Source: Wallemia ichthyophaga EXF-994
Taxonomy: Eukaryota; Basidiomycota; Wallemiomycetes; Wallemiales; Wallemiaceae
Assembly: GCF_000400465.1 (NCBI RefSeq)
Contig: NW_008806275.1
Coordinates: forward strand, 124,001-188,000
Length of the DNA: 64,000 nucleotides
Reading direction: 5' to 3'
The position numbers were made by a program, and so were the translations under genes. Below, in pieces: positions 47,670 through 58,144 of the stretch (position 1 is its first letter; each line of letters begins with the position of its first letter). The notes under the pieces were generated by a model. It had not been told where the DNA came from. It saw nothing but the letters and a program-made list of their open reading frames with translations, and searched no databases.

Positions 47670-48822
47670 CTATACTTTCAATACCTTTTGTACAGCTTTG
47701 ATTACGTCTGCGTGTATATCAGCACTCGCCGCAATAACTCCCTTGTTATTCTTAAGTGTGCGTCCGAGGGAGAAATCGAGATCGTTGTTGTGTATGTCAG
47801 TCACTTTACCGCCAGCTTCAGCGACGATGAGACGTCCAGGTGCATGGTCCTTTATGTAATGCGTTAATAGGGTTACTTAAGCTTAAAATAATGTCAACGC
47901 ACCCAGATCTTCTCCTCGTAATCTGCAGATACAGGCAAACGGAGGTAGATATCACCGTCACCACGTGAAATGGAGCAGTATTTAGCTTGAGAATCCATTC
48001 TAACAGGCTCGTTGGTTATGCCCAACTCGTTTGCGATGTTTGCAGCGTCAGATTGAGAAGAGTGACCAGATTCAACAGATTCACAGAAAGAAGCATATGA
48101 TAAAGATTCTGGAGTGATTGGGTTCATTCTGATTGGAGTGAGAGTGCCATTTGTTTCGCTGATTGGACGTTGGAAAGCGCCTTGACCTTTGACAGCAGCT
48201 AAAACGACACCCTTTGGACTATCAGGGTTACTTGGGTTTACAGGGAGGTTAGGACATGCTATTACACCCAACTGAACTTTGCCCTCTACAAGCAAAGCGA
48301 GACATACGGCGTATTGGCCACCTCTAAGGAAACCTTTTGTACCGTCGATTGGATCCAAGCACCACATTCTACCACTAGAACCACCTTGGAAGGTACCTCT
48401 ATCGATTGCATCTAACAATACATTTGAATCACGTGAAGTACCCAATTCCAAGTTATCAGATTCACCGATTGATTGTGGCTTCGATAATTCAGCATTGACG
48501 AGCTGGGTGACTCTATTCTTAAGTTGAATTGAAGATTCTGTTGGTTGCTTGAGATCGTTTGCGTCTTCCTCGCCGACGATTGGATCATTTGGGAACGATT
48601 TTGAAAGGAGGAGAGAAATGAGAGCTTGACAAGAGTAATCTGCGACTATAGAATATGTTTCAGTGAATATCAAACACGTATCCCTCCCAACATACCAGTC
48701 ACAGGAGACTTATCATTCTTTGTGACAGTCTCTGCGGTTACCAACTTGTTAAACACAGATTGAGCTAAATTTGCAGCTCTGCTAACGACAGTCAATGCGA
48801 CTTGCAGTTCTGATTTCAACAT
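47670..48822 (-). CDS. MET22: 3'(2'),5'-bisphosphate nucleotidase Met22/Hal2
   Basis: This Mg-dependent, lithium- and sodium-sensitive phosphatase hydrolyses PAP to AMP, protecting sulfate assimilation and RNA turnover. Three exons (48822-48696, 48645-47903, 47849-47670) give 349 residues, close to yeast Met22. Metal-binding motifs are intact: VGEEDAND, WCLDPIDGTKGFLRGGQYAV, and the C-terminal WDHAPGRLIVAEAGG assembled across the second intron. The first ATG (48820-48822) begins LKSELQVALTVVSRAA, the conserved N-terminal helix. It is divergent from NEO1, with 48 bp between start codons. Confidence 0.93.
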
Positions 48823-48870
48823 TTCCTCTTTGATTCCCTCTTTGAATATAAACAACCACCTGGAAATGAA

Positions 48871-51800
48871 ATGAATTCATTCAGATTACGCAAAATTAAA
48901 AATCATCAAGACACAATGAATAGCCCACACGAAGACGAGCAGAGGTTGTTGGAGGAGCATAATCATAACGATGACGTTGATAATGGCACACGCGATATAG
49001 ACAGCCCTGATAGCCCTGATTTAAATGATTACCGAAGAGTTCCGTTAAACTCACATAAAAAACTCAAACATCCTCCAAACAGCATTAGAAACCAGAAATA
49101 CAACTTAATCACTTTCATTCCCCTCATTTTATACCAACAATTCAAATTTTTCTTCAATTTATACTTTTTATTGGTTGCTTTATCTCAGTTTATACCTCCG
49201 CTGAAAATTGGCTTCATTTCCACTTACATAGCTCCTTTAGCCTTTGTTTTGTTGGTTACCATATCAAAAGAGGCCTATGATGATTATTTACGTCAAAAAC
49301 GAGATAACGAAGTTAATTCTTCACTCTACACCACTCTAACTTCAATTGGTTCTCAATCAACTCCTTCATCATCTATTAAAGTCGGTGACTTACTATTCCT
49401 TGAAAAAAATCAACGCGTACCTGCTGATTTGGTCCTACTAAGGTGTACTGACTCTTCCGGTACTTGTTTCGTCAAAACTGATCAACTAGACGGTGAAACT
49501 GATTGGAAGCTGAAAGTCGCAATCCCTTCCACTCAATCTCTCCCCTCTGACTCTGACTTGCTCAACTTGAAGGCTGATTTACTCGCTGCTCCTCCCATCA
49601 AAGATATTCATTCTTTCAATGGCTCTTTACACCATCATGGATCTAGTCTCTTTCAACACGCACTCCCCGCTGAACCTCTCTCTGCGGAGAACTGCTTGTG
49701 GGCCAACACCGTTTTGGCCGCTGGTTCTGCTATCGGTGTGGTTGTCTATACTGGTAAAGAAACAAGGGCTGTGATGAACACTAGCAATCCTAAAACTAAA
49801 GTTGGTTTGCTCGACACCGAGATAAACAGACTAGCAAAGGTTTGTCAAAAGCCTGTCGTCATACAAGCACTAACTATTCTTTAGATCCTCTGTCTAGTCA
49901 CTTTCCTACTATCTGTCGCCTTAGTAGCCTTGAACGGCTTCAGAGGCCAGTGGTTCGTCTACATATTCCGCTTCCTCATTCTCTTCTCCTCCATCATTCC
50001 TATCAGTTTGCGTGTTAATTTAGACATGGGCAAAACAGTATACTCGAAGCAAATTATGAGAGATGCAAACATCCCAGGCACAGTAGTGCGCACATCGACT
50101 CTCCCTGAAGAGCTTGGTCGTATTTCTTACCTCCTCAGCGACAAAACGGGTACACTCACACAGAATGAGATGATTATGCGCAAACTGCACATGGGTACTA
50201 TGTCATACAGCAATGATTCGATGGACGAAGTGCGCTACCAGCTTGCAATGTGTTACGGGGCGCAAGACGACTATGGCTATGGCGATAGTGATGAGACGAA
50301 AGCACCAACACTAGTCACAGGTATCCAGCTTGCAAATCGCGGGCGTCGCGACATGAGCTCGCGCGTAAAGGATGTAATTATGGCTTTATCGCTGTGTCAC
50401 AATGTCACACCCGTCACAAACGATGACGACACCGTATCATACCAAGCCTCTTCGCCTGACGAAGTAGCCATAGTGAACTGGACGGAAAGTATCGGTATGG
50501 CTCTCGTGCAGCGTGATCGTCAACGCATAACCCTGCGCACTCCCTCTGGGCTTCATATCTCGTATGACATTCTCCAACTGTTCCCATTCACTTCCGAGTC
50601 GAAGCGGATGGGAATCATCGTGCGTGACACCATCTCTGGCATAATCACATTTTACGAAAAAGGCGCAGACGTCGTCATGCTCCCGCGTGTCCAGCGTCAG
50701 GATTGGCTTGAGGAGGAGACGGGTAATATGGCGCGCGAGGGGCTGCGTACGTTGGTAGTGGCGCAGAAGGTACTCACTTCGAGCACATATGATGCGTTCG
50801 AGCAGGCTTACACGAGCGCTAAAGTTGGCGTAAGTATGGGTAGACTAGACGTAACACCTGAAAGTGTCGTCGATCAGCTCCTTGAACACGACCTAGAGCT
50901 TCTCGGTCTCACTGGTGTAGAAGACAAGCTGCAAGAGGATGTCAAGCCGACACTCGAACTGCTCCGCAATGCAGGGCTCAAAATATGGATGCTGACGGGT
51001 GACAAGATTGAGACAGCAACGTGCATTGCCATCTCGAGTAAACTCGTCTACCGCAATCAGTATATACACCAAATAGCCAAGGCTGGCTCTGTGCAGGAAA
51101 TTAAAGATCACCTCGACTTCCTCCAGTCAAAACCAGATTCATGTCTCGTCATCGACGGTGATTCACTTAATGTGGGTGAGGTGTTTCTGTTTTGTACAGC
51201 GCTTATCATTTCCAGCTCTGTCTAAACAACCTCAAACCGGAATTCATACAGGTGGCAACGCAGCTATCTGTTGTCGTTGCTTGCAGATGCTCGCCTACGC
51301 AGAAAGCTGAAATCGCCAATCTCATCCGCTCGCACACCAGGCGGCGCGTGTGTTGTATAGGAGATGGTGGAAACGATGTTTCTATGATCCAAGCTGCAGA
51401 TGTCGGTGTCGGTATCGTTGGCAAAGAAGGCAAACAGGCTTCACTAGCAGCTGACTTTTCGGTGATGCAGTTCTCTTTCCTCACTCGCTTGCTGGTGTGG
51501 CATGGCAGAAACTCGTACAAGCGCTCAGCGAAGCTGGCACAGTTCGTCATACATCGCGGTCTTATCATATCGATCATCCAGGCTGTCTTCAGTGCTATTA
51601 TGTATTTCGCCCCTATCGCCATCTACCAGGGCTACCTGATGGTGGGATACTCAACAATTTACACTATGGCACCTGTCTTTTCACTCGTGTTGGACAGAGA
51701 TGTTAATGAGGATCTGGCCCTTTTATATCCGGAGTTATACAAGGAGCTTACTAAGGGTCGCATACTATCGCTAAAGACCTTCTTCATATGGATGATGGTT

Positions 51801-52249
51801 TCCGTGTACCAGGGTGGCGCAATCATGATTATGACGCTCGTCCTGTTTGAGAATGAGTTCCTCAATATCGTCGCTATCTCATTCACGTCACTGATTGTGA
51901 ACGAACTTATAATGGTCGCGCTCGAAATCACTACTTGGCATCGCTACATGGTCATCGCGGAGATCGTAACCCTAATCATTTACATCCTCAGTATGGTGCT
52001 TCTTCCTGAATATTTCGGTATGTGCGTGTACGAGTGATTATCACTACTCACAGCCCTTGCAGACCTTTCGTTCGTCTTCTCATTCCGATTCGTGTGGAAA
52101 GTTGCGGTGATTGTTGCCGTTTCTTCCTTACCTTTGTATGCCTACAAAGCATTCAAGTCGAGGTTCGCACCTGCCAACTATGCGAAATTGTCATGTGAGT
52201 AAGGGTAATTTCCGGTTGTGGATATTACTGACGACAAACAGATCTGTAG
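48871..52249 (+). CDS. NEO1: P4-type ATPase Neo1, phospholipid flippase
   Basis: Neo1 is the endosome/Golgi P4-ATPase that moves aminophospholipids to the cytosolic leaflet. Five coding exons (48871-49839, 49885-51171, 51216-52017, 52054-52194, 52242-52249) give 1,068 residues. Motifs: [10 protein letters not shown] in the actuator domain, M4 [12 protein letters not shown], phosphorylation site [12 protein letters not shown] near residue 410, ATP-binding [11 protein letters not shown], and [14 protein letters not shown]. The PISL M4 sequence and DGETDWKLK spelling are Neo1-type rather than Dnf/Drs2-type. The final exon contributes only 8 coding bases. Without the last intron the protein would end in SCE instead of SYL. 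An alternative start at the second Met (MNSPHEDEQ) is possible. Confidence 0.93.
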
Positions 52250-52346
52250 GAATATGATGCAAATTGTATAGAAATGTATATAATACAACCCTTGATTACA
52301 TTGCTTTATAGAAGATAAATGAAAATAATTCTATCCACTCACCATG

Positions 52347-53279
52347 TCAAACGTTATCCTCACGCCTGACCTTTTCATTCTCTTGATCATCCAGATTTTG
52401 AGAATTGTCTTGAGCAGTTCTTGCATTTCTAGCATTTTCATTGTCTCCGTCATCACCGCTATCACCGTTTTCACTATCTTTTGTATCCCCATTCTCATTC
52501 GCATTCTTCTCCTCTTGTTCGAGTTTAATGCGAAGAGTGCTACCCCAATGTGAATCGATGATTTTCTGACCAAAGAATCTGACGAGCAGGCCAAATGCGA
52601 CTGGTCCAATAATGGTATTCCATGCAACGGCCCAGATGCCGATCAAGTAAGTCTCGGTGTCCATCACAGAGATAGCGCCGGGGGAGTTGGCATTCGCTTG
52701 TGTAGTACTAAGACTGACTTGTAGAATCAACACACCTATCTCGCCTCTCGCCAACATGGCACTGCCAAGAATAAGACCCGAGATCCAGCTATTTTTGTTT
52801 GGTTTTCCGAGACCCCACTTTGTTTTCTTCTTTTGGTTCTCCGCGTCGCCGACGATTATTGTCTCTTTGGAAATGCAGTCGCGTATCGGGATCCATATCC
52901 CGACGAGCAGCTTACCGATAAGCATAAGGACACTGTACACCAAACCCTGCCAGAATCTCTTGGCGGTGAAGAGATCGAGGAATGGTATACAGTAACCGAT
53001 AGACGCGAAGAAAATAGATGCAAAGTAGCGTTTGAGGAGTGGTTCGAATATCTCCTCGAAAATGTGTTTGTAGTTTAGGACATCATCGCGGTTAGATGGC
53101 CAGACTACGAGCGTCATACCGGCTAAGAAGGCACCGAGAAGCATAGTGGTGTGTATGTAGTAGCTGATGGCTAAGTAAGCGGCTAGGACGAGGAAGCCGA
53201 CAGTGCAGCCGCCTCTGTAGCCACCATAGTGGGTGAGAGGACGCTCAATCCAGCGTCTGTACACCGGCCTGAACGCGTA
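52347..53279 (-). CDS. CPA-family cation/H+ antiporter, copy 1, cut by assembly gap
   Basis: The C-terminal 310 codons of a monovalent cation/proton antiporter (Na_H_exchanger family), running 5' into the N block at 53280. Membrane segments seen include GFLVLAAYLAISYYIHTTMLLGAFLAG split across two helices, RYFASIFFASIGYCIPFLD, GLVYSVLMLIGKLLVGIWI, and a MLARGEIGVLILQVSL helix typical of Kha1-like members. The hydrophilic tail is Asn/Glu/Asp-rich (GDTKDSENGDSGDDGDNENA) and differs from copy 2. By alignment with copy 2, about 750 bp of 5' coding sequence are missing. The stop is at 52347-52349, convergent with NEO1 (97 bp). Confidence 0.8.
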   Translation of the reverse strand, partial: YAFRPVYRRWIERPLTHYGGYRGGCTVGFLVLAAYLAISYYIHTTMLLGAFLAGMTLVVWPSNRDDVLNYKHIFEEIFEPLLKRYFASIFFASIGYCIPFLDLFTAKRFWQGLVYSVLMLIGKLLVGIWIPIRDCISKETIIVGDAENQKKKTKWGLGKPNKNSWISGLILGSAMLARGEIGVLILQVSLSTTQANANSPGAISVMDTETYLIGIWAVAWNTIIGPVAFGLLVRFFGQKIIDSHWGSTLRIKLEQEEKNANENGDTKDSENGDSGDDGDNENARNARTAQDNSQNLDDQENEKVRREDNV

Positions 53280-53442
53280 NNNNNNNNNNNNNNNNNNNNN
53301 NNNNNNNNNNNNNNNNNNNNNNNNNNNNNNNNNNNNNNNNNNNNNNNNNNNNNNNNNNNNNNNNNNNNNNNNNNNNNNNNNNNNNNNNNNNNNNNNNNNN
53401 NNNNNNNNNNNNNNNNNNNNNNNNNNNNNNNNNNNNNNNNNN
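53280..53442. other. Assembly gap (163 Ns)
   Basis: A run of 163 undetermined bases inside the antiporter tandem. Copy 1 needs roughly 750 bp more 5' coding sequence, so the N count is unlikely to be the true distance. Confidence 0.98.
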
Positions 53443-53719
53443 AACGGTTTTAATTGAGTTGATGTACTAAATGTGAATCCACAATTTACTTAGTGGCAAT
53501 CAACCTGTTCTGCCTCTACGCCGGATCAGGAAGGACGTCAGTGTCGCACATGTCAAACATGTCCAACAGTGAATAGGTGCGTAGGTGGCCAGGTGGCAAC
53601 TACTGTGCTTCTTGCCTCCAATCAATCTACGATAACAAATTATATTAAAAGCTCTATAATACAATTGCTTATTCACATTGCTCTAGATACACTGAAAAAC
53701 TCGGGATTAGTTGGTAAGT
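53443..53719. other. Sequence between gap and antiporter copy 2
   Basis: 277 bp holding the 3' flank of copy 2; a small direct/inverted motif (CACATGTCAAACATGTCC, near 53547-53564) is the only structure seen. Presumably the promoter side of copy 1 if that gene is complete in the genome. Confidence 0.4.
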
Positions 53720-55561
53720 CTAGACGTTGCTGTCACCTGTCTTGTTTTCGTTCTCTGGGTTATCCTGATTGTGCAAGTCTTGGACATTTGCATTCTCACT
53801 TTGGTTTGCACTTGCATTCGCATTCGCATTGGAATCGTCATTTGCACCTGCACCTACACTCGCACCCACACTCCCACCTGCACTCAAATCAGCATCCATA
53901 TTCGCATTCTTCTCTTCCTGCTCCAGCCTAATGCGAAGGGTGCTACCCCAGTGCGAATCGATGACTCCCTTGCCCATAAACTTGACAAGCTGGCCGAAAA
54001 TGACTGGTCCTATGATAGTGTTCCACGCCACAGCCCAGATACCGATCAAGTAAGTCTCTGTATCCATGACTGTGATGGCATTCGGCGAGCTAGCATTCGC
54101 TTGGGATGTTGTCAGACTGACTTGCAAGATCAAGACTCCTATCTCGCCCCTCGCCAACATGGCGCTTCCAAGCAGCAGACCTGCTACCCAGCTATCTTTG
54201 TTGGGTTTGCCCAATCCCCATTTAGTCTTTCTCTTCTTGTTTTCCTCGTCGCCCACAACGACTGTCTCTTTGGAGACACAGTCGCGTATAGGGATCCATA
54301 TCCCGACGAGCAGCTTACCGATAAGCATGAACACACTGTACACCAAACCCTGCCAGAATCTCTTGGCGGTGAAGAGATCGAGGAATGGTATGCAGTAACC
54401 GATAGACGCGAAGAAAATAGATGCAAAGTACCGTTTGAGGAGTGGTTCGAATATCTCCTCGAAAATGTGTTTGTAGTTTAGGACATCATCGCGGTTAGAT
54501 GGCCAGACTACGAGCGTCATACCGGCTAAGAAGGCACCGAGAAGCATAGTGGTGTCCGTCTTAGCAGTGGTTCGATGATCTCTTCAAAGAGGTGTTTATA
54601 GTTGAGGACATCATCGCGGTTGGATGGCCATACTGCCAGCGTCATTCCAGCAAGGAAAGCACCGAGAAGCATAGTGGTGTGTATGTAGTAGCTGATGGCT
54701 AAGTAAGCGGCTAGGACGAGGAAGCCGACAGTAACGCCACCTCTATATCCACCATAGTGGGTGAGGGGGCGCTCAATCCAGCGTCTGTATACCGGTCTAA
54801 ATGCGTATACGACGATGGGAGATACTATGGATAACGCGACAGATGCAACGATGGGCTTGCCAACGATCCAACCCAGCGTGCTGTTTGAGCCACTGCCGAG
54901 AGATTGGATGACAGTGAGGAGGACGAGAGCGATAACATCGTCGCTGGGCGCTTATTAGTTTAACAATGAGCATAAAGAATCAACCCACCTCAATGCTACA
55001 GCAGTTAGCAAGGTACCAACCCTTGTCGCTTGAACGTTGATACCTTTCTTAGTCTGACTCTGCAAAACGAAGAAAGTGGTTCCAAGGGAAGTTGATGACA
55101 GGGCACAGCCCGCGGTAAAGGCATGGATTATAGGATATCCGAAGGCTTTCCAGAGGATGGCGAAGGAGAAGGCTATGGGGAGAAGGACACCCCAGAAAGC
55201 AGCGACGAAGGCGATAGGGATGGCTCTGTGTGGGGAGTAAGTGAATATACAAAAAGCAACTCGCTACATACCTCACGAATACTTGAGCATCAAAGTCCAA
55301 ACCACCCGAGAGGACGATGAGAATAAGACCGAGGTAGCCCACAGTCAGCCAAGTCTCTTCCCATGATTCTGGTAAAATACCCGCGAGAGGACCACCGAAA
55401 ATAATGCCCACAGCGATCTCACCAAGCAGACCAGCCGACAAGACTAAATCGGCGATAATACGCGCGAGTTGCAAGCAAAAGTAGAAACCAAGAAGAACCA
55501 ACAGAGGACCTGTTTGGACCATTGTTGGTTCTTCATAAGTAGTTATCGAATTTGAAGCCAT
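53720..55561 (-). CDS. CPA-family cation/H+ antiporter, copy 2, frame broken by 125-bp duplication
   Basis: Exons 55561-55272, 55225-54989 and 54943-53720 (introns of 46 and 45 nt). The N-terminus (MASNSITTYEEPTMVQTG) leads into membrane segments LLVLLGFYFCLQLARII, then LLGEIAVGIIFGGPLAGIL, VGYLGLILIVLSGGLDFD and AFTAGCALSSTSLGTTFFV, and the SDDVIALVLL site. In exon 3 a segment of about 125 bp (coding VWPSNRDDVLNYKH) occurs twice in tandem, at 54557-54681 and 54432-54556, shifting the frame by 2. As assembled, the protein would terminate soon after the junction; without one unit the frame is continuous to 53720. The tail is Asn/Ser-rich. Family as copy 1. An assembly chimera is the likeliest explanation. 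Confidence 0.75.
54432..54681. repeat. Two diverged 125-bp units in tandem (antiporter chimera)
   Basis: Unit A (54432-54556) is nearly identical to copy 1 at about 53023-53147. Unit B (54557-54681) encodes the same protein segment but differs from A at roughly one base in five. Because A and B are diverged they did not arise by recent slippage; they look like the two paralogues' versions of one segment placed side by side. Confidence 0.75.
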
Positions 55562-56448
55562 AACATGTAGCGTGTGTTTTCGTGTGCCGTCGTCAACGTT
55601 GAGGAGGTTGGCGTGGTTGTGTAATTAAATTCAAAAATCCAAGGCTTCCCGCGTTGGATTTGGATAATTTGTGATGGACGTTGAGAAGAAAAGAAGCTCG
55701 ACGTAGCCACAACAGAAGACTTCTTGGCAGGGGAGACTGTCGGGGATTCTGTCGGTTAGACTGTCAGGGAGAATGTCAGGGAAAATGTTTCTTGGTACAT
55801 TCCGCGGAATTACTGTGTGGTGCAGGGTGGCGATGATTCTGTCACGCCTGTCACGTGGAGTGTGTTATCGCGTTATCCATTCTGATGCATTTGGATAATG
55901 CAACTCAGTAGCGAGCTAGCGAGGTGATTAATATACGTCAATCTGTTGAATCACAATGGATGGCGCGGATGATTATAATTTAAAATTCATGTTATTATAC
56001 ATCGCTAGTAGCCAGTATATGCATCGCATTATTCGCTACATACACTCATTTATCTGTGGCACTGAAAGCCTTTGAATTTTTGCAACGCTCAAGTAAATTA
56101 CAGTAAGAAAAGCATTAGAAAGCAGGCAAAGACGTAAAATATAATAAACATGTATAGAATAGCATTCAACGTAAGCTAGCGGTCGATTCAGATTCAATTG
56201 CCGTCCCATTGATTGTAACAAGGTGGTTGGCTGGCCGGACGACTCAAGACATTTAAGCAGCGCAGATCCGTTAGGATGCACAGCTTATTCATAGTCACTG
56301 CCAAAAGGTATCATCATTATCGAGCTTAGTTGGAAGGATAGAGAAGAAGGAGGTTTTGTCAGGGCTTTTATCCCCTATTGTAACCCTAGCGTTGAAAATT
56401 CTACATAATTGAGAAATGAGAAATGCATAAAGTAATGTGCTCCTCCAA
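55562..56448. other. Upstream region of antiporter copy 2
   Basis: 887 bp without a recognised gene. It contains the 12-bp repeat array annotated separately and, further on, A/T-rich DNA with only very short ORFs. Confidence 0.4.
55735..55782. repeat. 12-bp tandem repeat, four copies, in antiporter promoter
   Basis: Four consecutive units: GACTGTCGGGGA, TTCTGTCGGTTA, GACTGTCAGGGA and GAATGTCAGGGA (core TGTCRGGGA). They lie 174-221 bp upstream of the antiporter copy 2 start codon and could be transcription-factor sites or a neutral minisatellite. Confidence 0.75.
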
Positions 56449-56690
56449 TTAAACATCAATAAGGCATGCATATATAGTAACCGTCTCGATAATCATTGGT
56501 GGATAGGACCTCACATCTATCATCACTAGCCGAATTAATATCCTCATCCTTGTAGAGAATATGGTATCTGCGGTATAATAGTTTGTGAAGTGGTTTTCAC
56601 CGATCTTAATGTAAGGAGAGTTAAGATCATCTCTAGTAGGAAGACCACGTATTGGTTGCACTGGTTAAATCGACAAGCAGAATGTCCGAA
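56449..56690 (-). pseudogene. Frameshifted relic of the neighbouring secreted-protein gene
   Basis: The minus strand reads QCNQYV in one frame, GLPTRDDLN...YIKIG in a second and YKDEDIN...SDDRCEVLS in a third. In the intact gene at 57062-57502 these are one continuous frame (FQYVGLPPRDDLDSTPDIKIG, then FYKDEEISVSNDDRCEPLS). Alignment places a one-base deletion at GTTGGT to GTGGT (about 56656) and another near 56563. The N-terminal half, including the signal peptide, is not recognisable further upstream. Confidence 0.6.
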
Positions 56691-57061
56691 TGGTCTAAGT
56701 CGCACCATGTATCGTCTTAACAATGTATTAAGATTTCATCATCGTCATCATCAGCACTGGTTAAATCATAACAGATTTGTTAAGTCTTTACTTGGTGAGT
56801 ATTGCTTTGTTTCCAAGTGTTTAGATGTTGTTGCTCCATGTGTCTCTGTCATCGCTGTCGGATTTGATTTTAGGGGAAAGCACCGCTTAATAATTAATAT
56901 CAGTAGCCGTGCATGCAACGAACAAGTAGAAACAAATCGAGAGTTAAGACGGATCAATTTGGTTATTATGCCCTAATGAAACTTAATCATGAATATATCC
57001 ACATAATCATAATATGCATTTCAAAGAAAGTACAAAATAACATCCAAAAGACCATCACCAA
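56691..57061. other. Noncoding, degenerate sequence
   Basis: 371 bp between the relic and the intact secreted-protein gene. The phrase CACTGGTTAAATC occurs twice (near 56658 and 56756), probably leftover duplication. No gene seen. Confidence 0.35.
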
Positions 57062-57502
57062 TCAAGCTTCCAGAATGCATCTAAATCCGCCCTCATCATC
57101 ACCAGAGAGAGGCTCGCATCTGTCATCATTAGACACGCTAATTTCCTCATCTTTATAGAAAAGAGAGATATCGGAGCTTCCGAGGTTTCGGCAGTGGTCT
57201 AAACCGATTTTGATATCAGGAGTGCTATCAAGGTCATCTCTAGGAGGAAGACCAACGTATTGGAAGCATTGGTTACCTCTAACTATGAATTGGTTTTTAG
57301 GGGTAAAGTTGTCGGGGTAATGTTGCGTGTTCAGGCTGGTGTAGATGCTGTTATTGTATCCTTGATAGCTGTCGGTGGTGAGTGCCTTTTTGATGAGCAG
57401 GGAAAACGAGTTTTGGGGAACATCTCCGTAGGAGTCTGACCAGGCGAGGGTAGTTGTGATAGTGAGTGCGAGAGTGGCGAGGTTTGTGAGTGAGAGATGC
57501 AT
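57062..57502 (-). CDS. Small secreted cysteine-containing protein, unknown function
   Basis: A single-exon ORF of 146 residues from ATG 57500-57502, starting with a signal peptide (HLSLTNLATLALTITTTLAW). An in-frame ATG at 57530-57532 would add ten polar residues and is less suitable. The mature part has four cysteines (QCFQYV, HCRNLG, RCEPLS, FRCILEA) that could form two disulfides, and an NNS glycosylation sequon. No known family is recognised. A decayed copy lies 370 bp downstream, so the gene has been duplicated locally. Confidence 0.65.
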   Translation of the reverse strand: MHLSLTNLATLALTITTTLAWSDSYGDVPQNSFSLLIKKALTTDSYQGYNNSIYTSLNTQHYPDNFTPKNQFIVRGNQCFQYVGLPPRDDLDSTPDIKIGLDHCRNLGSSDISLFYKDEEISVSNDDRCEPLSGDDEGGFRCILEA

Positions 57503-57623
57503 AATGCGTGTGCAGGTTGAAGAAGAAAACATCAGTTAAATAAGTAATCGGGATCAATCAGTAGCTGTGCAAATGCACCCGAGACATTTCGTAAAGAGGT
57601 ATATTATATATTCAAGGAACAAA

Positions 57624-58131
57624 TCAAATAAGTCTGCGATCAGTCATAACTCTAACAATACTACCAGTTCCTGCAACCTGAGTGAGCTTCTCATGCCAGC
57701 TGAGGAAGACGTTTCCAGAGGAGTCAGCGATGGGGAGAGACATAGACTTGTAAATGTATTTCATGAGATTGTCATGGTGGTGCGGTTGCAAGTCCTTCAA
57801 GGCCCCCTCAATATCGTTAGTTCTGGTGGAAGAAAGGATCTGTATGATTGAGTTGGTGTTGATCGATTTCGCAGAGTTTTGAGTTGGACCGAAGGGAGGG
57901 GAATCTAAGAGAAGCGCTAAGGCTTGAGAGGTTTGATGGCTGAGTGGGGTGTTATGAGTGAATAGGTGACAAGTGCTCGACTTACCTGTTCAAGAGACTT
58001 GTAGAGTGCGATTGGAGGGAGTTGAAGTGAGCTGTGGTTTCTTCAGGATTCCTATCATCAACCTCGGCCAGGTCTTGGTCATTGTAAAATTCATTTTCAA
58101 TTGCGTCAATATCGATGTTTCTGAAGTTCAT
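57624..58131 (-). CDS. ARC15: Arp2/3 complex subunit 5 (ARPC5/Arc15)
   Basis: ARPC5 is the ~16-kDa subunit of the actin-nucleating Arp2/3 complex. Two exons (58131-57986, 57939-57624, 46-nt intron) give 153 residues, the normal size. The N-terminus MNFRNIDIDAIENEFYND is typical. The C-terminal half carries the conserved LLLDSPPFGPTQN, then a HHDNLMKYIYKSM helix and the family signature WHEKLTQVAGTGSIVRVMTD. The proximal acceptor (CCCCACTCAG) is the only one that restores frame. Its start codon lies 13 bp from that of the divergent ubiquitin-like ORF. Confidence 0.92.
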
Positions 58132-58144
58132 TTGGTGGTTGAGA

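Noticed and set aside
55735-55782. CRISPR-like array
   Set aside because: Units are contiguous 12-mers without spacers in a eukaryotic genome; a minisatellite.
56590-56976. 128-codon plus-strand ORF
   Set aside because: Overlaps the relic of the secreted-protein gene on the other strand and has no recognisable features.
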